This document shows, piece after piece, positions 16,743-25,811 of a DNA stretch of 64,000 bases; within the stretch, counting starts at the first letter, position 1, and each line of letters opens with the position of its first letter. The DNA is from Owenweeksia hongkongensis DSM 17368 (lineage in GTDB: Bacteria; Bacteroidota; Bacteroidia; Flavobacteriales; Schleiferiaceae): contig CAMDTE010000001.1 in the NCBI GenBank assembly GCA_945907425.1, forward strand, positions 1 to 64,000, given 5' to 3'. The notes below the pieces were generated by a model, which saw only the letters and a program-made list of their open reading frames with translations, was not told where the DNA came from and ran no database searches. A program made the position numbers and the translations under genes.

Positions 16743-18968
16743 ATGCGTCTTTTCCTCCTTCTTGGATTTTTTGGTAGTCTTTTAACGCCCTTCTCTCCCC
16801 GCGTATGGGCACAAGGGATTCCCAATCCTTCCCCTGGAGCATTGTATGCAGACTCTACTGTCCCGCGTATAGATCTATGGATTCCCATCGATTCATTGAA
16901 TGCCCTCTTCGACCATCCGCAAAGTGATCACGAATACAGGGTTGTTTTTTCCTTTTGGGGCAATGGTCTTCGGGACACAGTGACAGATGTGGGTTTTCGA
17001 CTCAAGGGAAACACTTCCCGCTCCTCTGCAAAAAAATCATTTAAAATTTCATTCAACACATTTTCGGCAGGACGTCGTTGGCAATCCGTCAAAGACATCA
17101 ATCTCCATGGGGAACACAACGACCCTAGCATCAGCCGAGCCCGCGTGGGGTGGAATCTCGCTCGACAATTGGGATTGGCCGCTTGCCGAGTGAATCATGT
17201 TCAATTGTACATCAACGGTCAATACTTTGGAGTGTATGCTAACGTGGAACACATCAACGATGATTATGTTCAACAACGCTTTGGTTCCGATGACGGAAAT
17301 CTCTACAAATGTTTGTACCCAGCGCCCCTTCTCTATTTGTCCGATAACCCAAACGCTTACAAATATGTTGCTCAGGGCCGTCGGGCTTATGAATTAAAAA
17401 CCAACGAATTAGCAGACGACTATTCCGATTTGTCCACCTTGATCAAGGTGTTAAACCAAACGCCCTCCGCACAATTGATCTGTGCGTTGGACACCCTTTT
17501 AGACCTCAATGAATTTTTATTGACCCTTGCCTTGGAAGTGAATCTTGGGCATTGGGACGATTATGCCATCAATAAAAACAACTATTACCTGTACAAGAGT
17601 CCTGTAGACCAGCGTTTTCATTTCTTGTTGTACGATATAGACAACACCCTGGGCATCGACTGGTTTGGTATTGATTGGGCCACTCGTCCGCTATACATGT
17701 GGAGTACGTCAAACCATCCCCTGTACTCTCGGTTGATGGCCCATCCGGAAATTAAAGCTCGATTTTCTACCTATGTAGCCATGGTTTCTTCCCAAATGAA
17801 CAGCACTGCTTTCCGCTTGCAGGTACTGGGATACCGAGACCAACTCTATCCCTATATAGGAAATGATTTGTACCGAACCTATGATTATGGATTTACCTCC
17901 AACGACTTTGTTCAATCGTTTACCAGCGCGTACGGCAGCCATGTGACCTACGGTTTGCTACCCTTTATTTCGCAGCGCGTTGCCTCTACCGCCAGTCAAT
18001 TACTGACCCCAAGCGCCCATCCCTTGTTGCATTCGCCGACGCTTTTGGGTCAGCAACGGAGGTTGTCCTTCTCAGCAGAAATGTGTGTGTTAGATACTGA
18101 CTCTGTAACGAAGGTAGGTCTTAGGATAGCGGCGGGTGCCACTGTAGATACCGTCTGGCTGACGCCGACGGAGAAAACAAACCAGTATGCCGCATCCTTT
18201 CTTTGGCCCTTGGAGGGCAGTTCATGCTCGTATCAGTTTTTTGCACAAGACCTTGCAGGTCATGTTTCCCGATGGCCTTGCGCTCCTAAGTCCTATCCTT
18301 TCGTTGAATCTTCTTCGATTTATCTCAACGAACTTTCCGCTTCTCATGCGAGTGGAGATTGGATAGAGCTATTCAATCCCACACCGGACAGTGTCTTTTT
18401 AGGAGACTATTATCTCTCCAATAAGGCTACTTTTTCCGAGGCCCGACTCTTGCCTGCGGTGACCTTGGCCCCAGGTTCCTTTTATCTTCTCTGGGCGAGC
18501 GGAGACAGCGTTTTGGATGCATCTCATCTGCCCTTTGTTTTAGCGCGAGAAGGAGAAACACTTTCCTTGTGGAAAGCAGGGGGTACATTAATGGACCAAG
18601 TCACTTACCCTTCCCTGGAAGAGGGGCAGTGGTATGCCCGCATTGTAGACGGATACGGGGCCTGGGCATTGTTCCGCAGAAGTACCCGAGGACACAGCAA
18701 CCGAGGCCGATACGATGTAGACATTCAACCCGTGGTGTCCCCTAATCCACACGGCACAATCCTTTCCATTCACAATCCGCTCCCCTTTCCGCTGGAGGCC
18801 AGTGTCTTTTCCGCCGATGGGCAATGCCTTGGATCGTATCGACTGCAGCCGCAGAGCAAAACTTCTTGGGTCGATGTACATCCACCCGGAGTGCGCCATT
18901 GGGTATTTTACACGTTGGACGGCATGCCTTGGGGGAACGAATGGATACTCAAAGGTTTAGAAAATTAA
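16743..18968 (+). CDS. CotH-kinase-family secreted protein with lamin-tail domain
   Basis: This 741-residue protein has a signal peptide (ending near VWAQG). A CotH-type kinase-like region lies at about residues 40-400, with RLKGNTSRSSAKKSFKISF, INLHGEHNDPSISR, NGQYFGVYANVEHI and FLLYDIDNTLGID. A lamin-tail domain follows at about 530-640 (IYLNELSASHASGDWIELFN), then a T9SS-type C-terminus starting VSPNP. CotH proteins phosphorylate spore-coat proteins in Bacillus; the role of the secreted Bacteroidota versions is unknown. It is the third gene of the operon, four bases after the NlpC stop. Confidence 0.9.
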   Translation: MRLFLLLGFFGSLLTPFSPRVWAQGIPNPSPGALYADSTVPRIDLWIPIDSLNALFDHPQSDHEYRVVFSFWGNGLRDTVTDVGFRLKGNTSRSSAKKSFKISFNTFSAGRRWQSVKDINLHGEHNDPSISRARVGWNLARQLGLAACRVNHVQLYINGQYFGVYANVEHINDDYVQQRFGSDDGNLYKCLYPAPLLYLSDNPNAYKYVAQGRRAYELKTNELADDYSDLSTLIKVLNQTPSAQLICALDTLLDLNEFLLTLALEVNLGHWDDYAINKNNYYLYKSPVDQRFHFLLYDIDNTLGIDWFGIDWATRPLYMWSTSNHPLYSRLMAHPEIKARFSTYVAMVSSQMNSTAFRLQVLGYRDQLYPYIGNDLYRTYDYGFTSNDFVQSFTSAYGSHVTYGLLPFISQRVASTASQLLTPSAHPLLHSPTLLGQQRRLSFSAEMCVLDTDSVTKVGLRIAAGATVDTVWLTPTEKTNQYAASFLWPLEGSSCSYQFFAQDLAGHVSRWPCAPKSYPFVESSSIYLNELSASHASGDWIELFNPTPDSVFLGDYYLSNKATFSEARLLPAVTLAPGSFYLLWASGDSVLDASHLPFVLAREGETLSLWKAGGTLMDQVTYPSLEEGQWYARIVDGYGAWALFRRSTRGHSNRGRYDVDIQPVVSPNPHGTILSIHNPLPFPLEASVFSADGQCLGSYRLQPQSKTSWVDVHPPGVRHWVFYTLDGMPWGNEWILKGLEN

Positions 18969-18984
18969 TGGATGCCATTAAACT

Positions 18985-19001
18985 TTGGCACGGCCTTTGC
19001 A
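18985..19001 (+). promoter_or_regulatory. sigma-54 (-24/-12) promoter
   Basis: TTGGCACGGCCTTTGCA matches the RpoN consensus YTGGCACGrNNNTTGCW at every fixed position, with GG and GC spaced correctly. It lies 17 bases after the CotH stop and points into a stretch without a gene. Predicted start is near 19012. Confidence 0.7.
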
Positions 19002-19011
19002 TCTTTACTAC

Positions 19012-19099
19012 AAAGAGTTCTACGTTTTAGGTGATTTTTGTGTTAACGTTCGAATTCCTTCTGAGTTGAGAACCCCGCCGGAAACGGCGGGGTTTTTTT
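19012..19099 (+). ncRNA. candidate sigma-54-dependent small RNA
   Basis: The stretch from the predicted RpoN start to the end of the intrinsic terminator is about 88 bases and holds no recognisable gene on the + strand; the next gene is convergent. It contains a 12-codon GTG frame (19032-19070, hydrophobic) with no evidence of translation. The RNA is inferred from a promoter and terminator that bound it; no known RNA family is recognised. Confidence 0.4.
19071..19099 (+). terminator. strong intrinsic terminator
   Basis: AACCCCGCCG, loop GAAA, CGGCGGGGTT, then a run of T to 19099. The GNRA-type loop and GC stem are textbook. It can end both the CotH operon and the candidate small RNA. The ALDH stop on the other strand lies inside its T run (19098). 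Confidence 0.92.
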
Positions 19100-20537
19100 A
19101 TAAGGAAATGCACACATTTTTTGGTTCCGTGAAAAACCGAAGGGCTTCAAATCCGCCCTCTCTCCCAATACCGCTGCTTTTGACTCCTCCAAAAGGCGTT
19201 CTCAAATCACGAACCAGCCAGCAATTCACCCAAACAATGCCCACTTCCAAGGCGGCAGCCATTCGGTGCGCCCGTGTCAAGTGAGAAGTCCATACCGTGG
19301 CGGATAAACCATAACGCGTACTATTGGCCAAAGACAAGGCTTCTTCCTCCGTGTCGAAAGGCATAACGGTGACCACGGGACCAAAAATTTCTTCTTGATT
19401 GGTCCTGCACTGCATGGGGAGACCCGTGATAACGGTGGGTTCCAAATAGTATCCCCCGGATTGTTCTCCAGACAGCACAACTCGCTTCCCGCCACAGGCT
19501 ATCACTCCGCCCTCTTCTTGAGCCAAGGCAATGTATCCCAGCACTTTTTCCATGTGCGATTCACTGACGACCGCTCCTATTTGAGTAGCTTCCTCAAGGG
19601 GTGACCCCACGCGTAATGCTTTTGTTCTCTGCACAAATGCTTCTATAAATCGAGGATACAATGAGCGCTCTACCAAAATTCGACTTCCGCACAAACAAAT
19701 TTGGCCTTGATTAGCAAAGGATGAGCGCACAGTAGTACTCAACATCGCTTCAAAATCACCATCGGCAAAAAGAAGGGTGGGATTCTTACCCCCTAGTTCC
19801 AAACTCAGCTTTTTAAACAGTGGGGCAGCCTGAGCAGCAATTCGAGCTCCTGTGGCCGTGCCTCCCGTAAAAGAAATCAGCGGGACATCCGGATGCGCCA
19901 CCAACGCCTCCCCCACGCGAGGCCCCGTGCCGTGAACAATATTCAACACCCCTGGAGGAAGACCCGCTTCCATACAAATCCGACTCAACAGAAAGGCAGT
20001 TGCTGGAGTGACTTCCGATGGCTTAGCAACCACCGTGTTCCCCGCCGCCAAAGCAGGGGCAATTTTCCATGTAAACAAGTACAACGGCAAATTCCATGGA
20101 CTAATACAGCCCGCTACCCCGATGGGCCTGCGCAAGGTGTAATTGAATCCCGCCGAACCCATGTCGTGTGTCTCCGATGCATCGTGCAAAATGGCCGTAG
20201 CGTAAAAAGCAAAATTGTCACGGGCCCGCGGAATGTCTACCGTTCGGGCCAATTTGACCGGTTTGCCATTGTCCTTGGACTCGGCTTGTGCCAACGATTC
20301 TAGCTGATCTTCAATTCCTTGGCTCACCCGGAGTAAAATGCGGCTTCTTTCTGTCGCTGACAATCCAGACCAAGCAGGGAAGGCCTTTCGCGCAGCCTGC
20401 ACGGCTTGCTCCACATCTTCTGGTCCCGAATCAGGGATTTGACCATATACTCTCCCCGTGGAAGGGTCCATATTGTCTAAAAATCGACCCTCTATGGGGT
20501 CCACATATTCGCCGTTGATGTAATTCTGCAGCTTCAT
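19098..20537 (-). CDS. aldehyde dehydrogenase, probably 2-aminomuconic semialdehyde dehydrogenase
   Basis: This 479-residue NAD-dependent aldehyde dehydrogenase has Asn149, Lys172 (AKPSE), Glu247 (LELGG) and catalytic Cys281 (GQICLC), all in the expected order. The N-terminus (NYINGEYV) and overall sequence resemble hydroxymuconic/aminomuconic semialdehyde dehydrogenases. HAAO and ACMSD at 35-37 kb in the same window support a role in 2-aminomuconate formation during kynurenine breakdown; this is inference. The start at 20537 (MKLQNYING) was chosen since the longer frame to 20579 overlaps the SDR end. Last gene of the pepP-hydrolase-SDR-ALDH operon. Confidence 0.85.
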   Translation of the reverse strand: MKLQNYINGEYVDPIEGRFLDNMDPSTGRVYGQIPDSGPEDVEQAVQAARKAFPAWSGLSATERSRILLRVSQGIEDQLESLAQAESKDNGKPVKLARTVDIPRARDNFAFYATAILHDASETHDMGSAGFNYTLRRPIGVAGCISPWNLPLYLFTWKIAPALAAGNTVVAKPSEVTPATAFLLSRICMEAGLPPGVLNIVHGTGPRVGEALVAHPDVPLISFTGGTATGARIAAQAAPLFKKLSLELGGKNPTLLFADGDFEAMLSTTVRSSFANQGQICLCGSRILVERSLYPRFIEAFVQRTKALRVGSPLEEATQIGAVVSESHMEKVLGYIALAQEEGGVIACGGKRVVLSGEQSGGYYLEPTVITGLPMQCRTNQEEIFGPVVTVMPFDTEEEALSLANSTRYGLSATVWTSHLTRAHRMAAALEVGIVWVNCWLVRDLRTPFGGVKSSGIGREGGFEALRFFTEPKNVCISL

Positions 20538-20541
20538 TGGG

Positions 20542-21330
20542 TCACAAGTTGGGCGTTCGCCCTCCATCCACCGGCACATTGATTCCCGTGATGTAGCTCG
20601 CGGCCGGAGACACCAAAAAGGCTACTGCTTCTGCGATTTCAGAAGGTTTTGCAAATCGTCCCATGGGAATTTCTGATGTCATTTCTACGCGAATCTCTTC
20701 TGTGGTTCGACCGCTTCGGGCCGCTTTATTTTCAATAATCGTTGTCAATCGCTCTGTCTGGGTAGCTCCTGGCAAAACATTATTCACCGTGATTCCGTCC
20801 TTCGCTACTTCATTGGCTAAGGTTTTGGACCAATTGGCTACGGCTGCCCGAATCGTATTGCTCACGCCCAATCCGTGCAATGGAACCTTTACGCTGGTGC
20901 TGATTAAGTTGATGATTCGCCCGTACCCGGACTCCCGCATTCCGGGCAAAATCCGGCGCACCAAATTATGGTTGTTGATGAGATGATTAGTGAACGCTTG
21001 ATAGAACGCCTCTTCGGTCGCTTCTACAATGGGTCCTGCGGGGGGTCCTCCCGTGTTGTTCACCAAAATATGAATGCAATGCCCCTCTTCCAAATAGGCT
21101 TCCAATGCGCCCGTAACGGATTCGGGATCGCTGAAATCTGCGACCAAATAGCTGTGGTATTGGCCGTCCCGACGATCCAATTCCAGTAATGTTTGCTCTA
21201 ATTTATCTCTGTTTCTGGCCAATAAGACCACATTGGCTCCGCGCAATGCCAACAACTTTGCAACCGCTTTTCCAATGCCCTGTGTGCTTCCGCCCACCAA
21301 AGCTGTTTTTCCTGATAAGGGATGATCCAT
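20542..21330 (-). CDS. SDR-like protein with altered catalytic site
   Basis: This 262-residue SDR fold has a degenerate cofactor motif (GGSTQGIG, 13-20) and NNTGG at 91-95 where NNAG is usual. Ser144 is present, but the YxxxK pair is replaced: Ser157 and Arg161 occupy the positions of Tyr and Lys (VSNTIRAA). I recall an SDR subgroup resembling 3-oxoacyl-ACP reductases with this same loss. It may bind a substrate without classical reductase chemistry. Its stop is four bases before the ALDH start, and its start is three bases after the hydrolase stop, so it belongs to the operon; a link to kynurenine breakdown is inferred. Confidence 0.85.
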   Translation of the reverse strand: MDHPLSGKTALVGGSTQGIGKAVAKLLALRGANVVLLARNRDKLEQTLLELDRRDGQYHSYLVADFSDPESVTGALEAYLEEGHCIHILVNNTGGPPAGPIVEATEEAFYQAFTNHLINNHNLVRRILPGMRESGYGRIINLISTSVKVPLHGLGVSNTIRAAVANWSKTLANEVAKDGITVNNVLPGATQTERLTTIIENKAARSGRTTEEIRVEMTSEIPMGRFAKPSEIAEAVAFLVSPAASYITGINVPVDGGRTPNL

Positions 21331-21333
21331 GGG

Positions 21334-22134
21334 TTAAATGTACGAAGTGGCTTTGATTAGCACTTTTGGATCTTCTAAGAAACTCAAATGCCCACCGGAA
21401 TGCAAGCAACGCGACGTGATGGCCGGTAAGGCCCAATAGGATTCCGTCAGAGAAAGGGGGATGATGGGATCGCGATGCCCCGCAACCACAACGATTGGGA
21501 AAGGCCACCTTTTCGCAAGAAGATCCCTGCGATCCACGCGTTGCATCATGCCTTCTTGGGCCGCGATGATGCCCTGCACAGTGAGGCCCCTGGCCTCACT
21601 GTGCATTTTTTCCAACTCCGCGGTGAGCTGTTGTACATGGGATGGATCCACTAAGGCGGTAATCGCCGCGCCCACGTAGGCGTGCCGAGCTTGCTTGGCC
21701 AAGGCCATGGCGCGGCGGCGGTTGCGCTTGCGTTCTTCAGAGTCTGCAAAAGGATGGGTGTTCAACAACAAAACTCCGCGCAACCGATGCGGCATGAGGG
21801 CTATCAACTCCAAGGCGATGTACCCGCCCAAGGAATGGCCGGCCACACGAAAAAAACGGATGTGCAAATGCCGCAGTACCGCCCAAGCGGCTTCGGCAAA
21901 GTCGCGCATGGTGTGTACATACCCTAAGTTTCCAGAATCTCCGTGACCTATTAAATCGACCGTTACTACGCGAAAGCGTTTGGCCCAGTGCTGCGCTACA
22001 AAATCAAAAGAGGAACGCGTTTCTAAAAAACCAGGCAATACCAAAAGTACAGGGGCTCCGGGGCGACCGTACGCGGTATACCCTATGGGAATCCCTTTGA
22101 AATCTACGGAATTCTTAATCCCAAGAGAGCTCAT
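21334..22134 (-). CDS. alpha/beta-fold hydrolase
   Basis: This 266-residue hydrolase has the nucleophile elbow GHSLGG (Ser101), an oxyanion-side LPGF loop (about 33-36), a candidate acid Asp in AGHRDPIIP and His in SGGHLSFLE near the C-terminus. The lid region is Arg-rich (ERKRNRRRAMALAKQARHA). No signal peptide, so cytoplasmic. The substrate is unknown; position between an aminopeptidase and the SDR/ALDH pair is compatible with a ring-cleavage hydrolase, but the sequence alone does not show it. Confidence 0.85.
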   Translation of the reverse strand: MSSLGIKNSVDFKGIPIGYTAYGRPGAPVLLVLPGFLETRSSFDFVAQHWAKRFRVVTVDLIGHGDSGNLGYVHTMRDFAEAAWAVLRHLHIRFFRVAGHSLGGYIALELIALMPHRLRGVLLLNTHPFADSEERKRNRRRAMALAKQARHAYVGAAITALVDPSHVQQLTAELEKMHSEARGLTVQGIIAAQEGMMQRVDRRDLLAKRWPFPIVVVAGHRDPIIPLSLTESYWALPAITSRCLHSGGHLSFLEDPKVLIKATSYI

Positions 22135-22137
22135 GGG

Positions 22138-23454
22138 CTATCCCTGCTCTAAGCGTGCGTTCCGCGCTTCCGCCATCAACGCTTCTATCTCCTCTATTTC
22201 TTTTGGAATGGCGCGTGTCAAATTAGTATGGCCCCCCTCCGTGATAACAATATTGTCTTCTATTCGAATGCCCAATCCTTCTTCTGGAATGTAAATCCCT
22301 GGCTCCACTGTGAAAACCATCCCGCATTGCATCGGCACATCCCACAAACCATAATCGTGCACATCCAATCCCAAATAATGGCTGGTTCCATGCATAAAAT
22401 ATTTTTTATAGGCGGGCCATTCGGGGTTTTGCTGCGCTACTTCTTCGGCTGTAATAAGTCCGAGATTCATCAATTCAGCCGTCATCAAGTCCCCCACTTT
22501 CGCATGGTACTCCTGAATAAACGTCCCCGGACGAAGCAGGGCAATCGCTCCTTTCTGGACACGAAGAACGGCCTCGTAAACCTGGCGTTGCCGAGGCGTA
22601 AACTGTCCATTGACAGGGAAGCATCGGGTCACATCGCAGGCATAATTGGCGTACACCGCACCGACATCAAACAAAACCACTTCGCCCTCTTCGCAGGGGG
22701 AATTGTTTTCAATGTAATGAAGCACGCACGCATTGGATCCACTTCCGATGATGGGAGTGTATGCAAATCCATCGGATCTTCTGCGAATGAATTCGTGTAG
22801 AAATTCTGCTTCCAACTCAAATTCCCACACCCCTGGGCGTAAAAAACGCAAAATTCTATCGTATCCGGCAGCCGTGATGGTGGCTGCCGTCTGCATGGCT
22901 TCCCATTCTGCGGGTTGCTTAATGGCGCGCAGGGCATTCAATAAGGGGGCCGACCGGAGGAACTGATGGTTTGGGAAGGCGGCCTTAATTTTGGCTCCTT
23001 CGCGCTCCTCACGGGTTTCCACTTCCGTTTTACGACGCAAATGTTCATGGGTTACCAAGTACACATTCTCCACTTGGGCCATGAGCTCCTTCAAAACACT
23101 TTCGTATTCCTGAAGCCAGTACACCGATTTGATTCCGCTGGTTTCAAATGCCTGTTCCTTGGTCAGTTTGGCTCCTTCCCACACGGCAATGGTTTCGTTC
23201 GTTTCTTTTAAAAAGAGTATTTCCCGGTGCTCTGGCTTAAAGGCCTCGGGGAAAACTAGCAAGATGCTCTCTTCTTGGTCCACCCCGCTCATCCACAAAA
23301 TATCCGTGGCTTGTTTGAAAGGGAAGGATCCGTCCGCACTCGTTGGATAAATATCCGCAGAATGAAAAATAGCCAAACTTTTGGCGGTCAAGTGCGCTGC
23401 AAATCGTTCTCTGTTGCGCACATAGAGAGAGGAAGGAAGGCGGTAGTATTTCAT
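22138..23454 (-). CDS. pepP: Xaa-Pro aminopeptidase (aminopeptidase P)
   Basis: This 438-residue metallopeptidase of the M24 family has an N-terminal creatinase-like domain (about 1-160) and a pita-bread catalytic domain. The metal ligands appear in order: Asp in LFDVGAVYANYACDVTR (two Asp), His in HGTSHYLGLDVHDYG, Glu in FTVEPGIYI and Glu in GIRIEDN. It removes N-terminal residues before proline in the cytoplasm. First gene of the operon; TATCTTCG (fwd CGAAGATA, 23473-23480) is a near-match -7 box 18 bases before the ATG. Confidence 0.93.
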   Translation of the reverse strand: MKYYRLPSSLYVRNRERFAAHLTAKSLAIFHSADIYPTSADGSFPFKQATDILWMSGVDQEESILLVFPEAFKPEHREILFLKETNETIAVWEGAKLTKEQAFETSGIKSVYWLQEYESVLKELMAQVENVYLVTHEHLRRKTEVETREEREGAKIKAAFPNHQFLRSAPLLNALRAIKQPAEWEAMQTAATITAAGYDRILRFLRPGVWEFELEAEFLHEFIRRRSDGFAYTPIIGSGSNACVLHYIENNSPCEEGEVVLFDVGAVYANYACDVTRCFPVNGQFTPRQRQVYEAVLRVQKGAIALLRPGTFIQEYHAKVGDLMTAELMNLGLITAEEVAQQNPEWPAYKKYFMHGTSHYLGLDVHDYGLWDVPMQCGMVFTVEPGIYIPEEGLGIRIEDNIVITEGGHTNLTRAIPKEIEEIEALMAEARNARLEQG

Positions 23455-23580
23455 GCGATGTTTTTACTACACCGAAGATACCACCGACAGAAGGGATTTC
23501 GCTTAAAATCTATAATCTAAACTGGCCGCAGAATAATTTTTCATCCCAACTCCTGTGGATGAAAGCGGTTGTTCCCCTTT

Positions 23581-24894
23581 TCATTTGTCTAAATTTTTTA
23601 ATAAGAATTCACGAAGATCAGCTGGCGTTAATCCCTTTGCAGCAATAGAAAGCTGAGGATCTAAAACTAAGAGTGTCGGAGTTGTTGGTATATAATAGTA
23701 ATGTCTAAAATTAATCTGCCCCATTCGGTTGTCGTATCCATTGACCCAATCGTACTGATTTTTCGTAATATAACTCTGCCACTCCTCCATGGTTGTCTCC
23801 GTTGAAATAGCAATCACATTTAATTTCGACTTAAACTCAGAAAATAGAGAGAAAATCATAGGCGTTACCTCCAGACAATGTTGGCAGGTAGCATCGTAAA
23901 AATACAATATTGTCCATTTTCCTTTGTAGTCATTCAAATGCTTCAATTGGCCTGTTGATTGGATAAATTCGAAGTTTGGAGCTACACTACCTATTAGATT
24001 CCATTGCAATTCATCGCTTTTAGCCACTATTTTTTTTAAGGTTTCAGGGGTTTCCCATTTGACCCTTCCCTTCTTGTAAAATTTATTTACAACATGCACG
24101 AACACCGCATCGTGACCCATGATTTTAGAATTTTCAAAATGATTGGCGAGCCAAGCAATGCAAAAGTTCTCAACCAAACTATCCATCTCCCTATTCCATA
24201 GGATATCAATAGCTACATTGATAGAATCCGCATCGGGATAAAACGCTTTCTCGAAAAAAGTTTGAAGGGAAGATTGTAAAAATGGGGAGCGCAGTAAAGC
24301 GGGATCGGAGAGAGGAACTTTCCCCCAGTATTGCTTCACCCAAAATTCAATTCCTCCCTTGGGTATTTCCGTTACTTGCAAAAGGGGATTACTCGCTTGT
24401 AATAATTTTGATATCCGAGCGTTCTCATGGGTCGCATGCCAATAGACTATTTGCTGATCGTATAGATTCTGTGCATCTTCCGCCGTTATACTGCCCGATT
24501 GAAACTGTTGGTTAATATTTGCGCCGATTTGTTGAAATTCAACGAACGATTTGTTTGCATCGTCTTTCCAGGTAACAGATGGCCACGGATCAGATTGTAA
24601 AGAAAGGTGGATATCCTCTTCCCCGACAAAAAAGTCCAAGGTTCTAGCAGAGTCTATGGAAATAAAATAAAATCCGGGTTTCAAGATGCCCTTGTTTTGA
24701 AAACAACCTTTCTTATCAAATACAATACTGTCTTCCAGTAATTTTTGACTACCCAAGTAATATCCAAGCACTCCTTTGGAGCGATCTACTCCTTGTATAC
24801 AGCCCGATAGGTTTTGGCTTCTTACGGGTAGAAACCATAAGAAGCCAATAATCAACGCTATGCTCTTAACGTACAATGTGCAATTTCTCAGCAT
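23581..24894 (-). CDS. TlpA/ResA-type thiol-disulfide protein with N-terminal DUF4369/DUF5106-like region
   Basis: This 437-residue protein has a signal peptide (to about residue 26) and a Bacteroidota-specific N-terminal and middle region resembling DUF4369 plus DUF5106. A thioredoxin fold occupies the last 130 residues with the redox motif CQHC after LYFYDAT, and a cis-proline-like PTTPTLLVLD. It probably reduces or exchanges disulfides in the periplasm. The gene is visibly more A/T-rich than its neighbours. It stands alone between the pepP operon and sdhCAB. Confidence 0.85.
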   Translation of the reverse strand: MLRNCTLYVKSIALIIGFLWFLPVRSQNLSGCIQGVDRSKGVLGYYLGSQKLLEDSIVFDKKGCFQNKGILKPGFYFISIDSARTLDFFVGEEDIHLSLQSDPWPSVTWKDDANKSFVEFQQIGANINQQFQSGSITAEDAQNLYDQQIVYWHATHENARISKLLQASNPLLQVTEIPKGGIEFWVKQYWGKVPLSDPALLRSPFLQSSLQTFFEKAFYPDADSINVAIDILWNREMDSLVENFCIAWLANHFENSKIMGHDAVFVHVVNKFYKKGRVKWETPETLKKIVAKSDELQWNLIGSVAPNFEFIQSTGQLKHLNDYKGKWTILYFYDATCQHCLEVTPMIFSLFSEFKSKLNVIAISTETTMEEWQSYITKNQYDWVNGYDNRMGQINFRHYYYIPTTPTLLVLDPQLSIAAKGLTPADLREFLLKNLDK

Positions 24895-25079
24895 GAATTA
24901 GTTGTTTGTTTGTTTTTATGTATTACTGAATACAACCCTTGGTGCAATATAATACTTATACTAAATCGTCAACTTGGACTCCACTGTCCTTTTTGCTATT
25001 GCCTGTCAATCCCCAATAAGCCCAAGGAGCGAATTGCGCTTTCTGGAAAATCCGGCATACAACGGAGCTGTTTGCCCCC

Positions 25080-25087
25080 TACTTTTG
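25080..25087 (+). promoter_or_regulatory. -7 box of the sdh operon
   Basis: TACTTTTG, an exact TAnnTTTG, 30 bases before the sdhC ATG. A -33 TTG at ideal spacing is not obvious. The 220-base region upstream (24895-25079) shows no gene or RNA that I recognise. Confidence 0.6.
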
Positions 25088-25117
25088 CACGGTACAAACT
25101 CATTGTGATTTTAATTT

Positions 25118-25798
25118 ATGGCAACTGGAAAAGGTCTTTTTGGCAGCTCTATAGCCCGCAAATACTGGATGGCCTTGACGGGCCTGTTTTTGTGTAGCTT
25201 CTTGGTTATTCACCTATTGGGAAATATACCCTTGATGCTGGGCCATCAAGACGATTTCAACCTATACGCTCGGTTCATGACCACCTTCCCGGTCATTAAA
25301 GCCGTGAGCTACTTATTGTACGCGAGCTTTGTTGTGCATGCTGTGGATGGGATCCTCTTGATGCGTCAAAATGCCGCAGCCCGCCCCGTGAAATACGCTG
25401 CGTACAACGGAGCGGCCAATGCCTCGTGGTCCAGTAGAAACATGGGCCTTTTGGGCGTTTTTACCTTGGTCTTTATTGTCGTTCACTTGAAAAGTTTTTG
25501 GTACGAAATGCATTTTGGAAAAATCCCCGTGTACATCTATGAGGACGGAACAGAGCTGAAAGACTTGTACACCCTAACAGTGACTGCTTTTCAAGAACTT
25601 TGGTACACCGTCTTTTATGTCGTTTCCATGGCTCTGTTGGGTCTTCATTTATGGCATGGCTTTTCTTCGGCCTTTCAGTCGTTGGGCCTGACCCACCCGA
25701 AATACACTCCGATGATAAAAATCGCAGGCGCTTTTTTTGCCCTTGTGATTCCCGCCGTCTTTGCTGCCATCCCTGTGGTCATTTATTTGGCTTCCTAA
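25118..25798 (+). CDS. sdhC: succinate dehydrogenase cytochrome b subunit
   Basis: This 226-residue integral membrane protein has five hydrophobic helices, the single-subunit diheme type of Bacteroidota and Wolinella. Heme-ligand candidates are the His residues in helices 1-2 and 4-5 (SFLVIHLLGN, SFVVHAVDG, FIVVHLKSF, MALLGLHLWHG). It anchors SdhA/SdhB and passes electrons to menaquinone. First gene of sdhCAB, 13 bases before sdhA. Confidence 0.93.
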   Translation: MATGKGLFGSSIARKYWMALTGLFLCSFLVIHLLGNIPLMLGHQDDFNLYARFMTTFPVIKAVSYLLYASFVVHAVDGILLMRQNAAARPVKYAAYNGAANASWSSRNMGLLGVFTLVFIVVHLKSFWYEMHFGKIPVYIYEDGTELKDLYTLTVTAFQELWYTVFYVVSMALLGLHLWHGFSSAFQSLGLTHPKYTPMIKIAGAFFALVIPAVFAAIPVVIYLAS

Positions 25799-25811
25799 GA
25801 ATTGAGTTGAC

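Noticed and set aside
19040-19070. tRNA-like TTCGAAT loop inside the candidate small RNA
   Set aside because: No stem pairs around it and no acceptor or anticodon arm can be drawn.
23520-23580. Hairpin TTTCATCC/GGATGAAA after the thioredoxin-like gene
   Set aside because: Weak stem with a 10-base loop and no T run; not enough for a terminator call.
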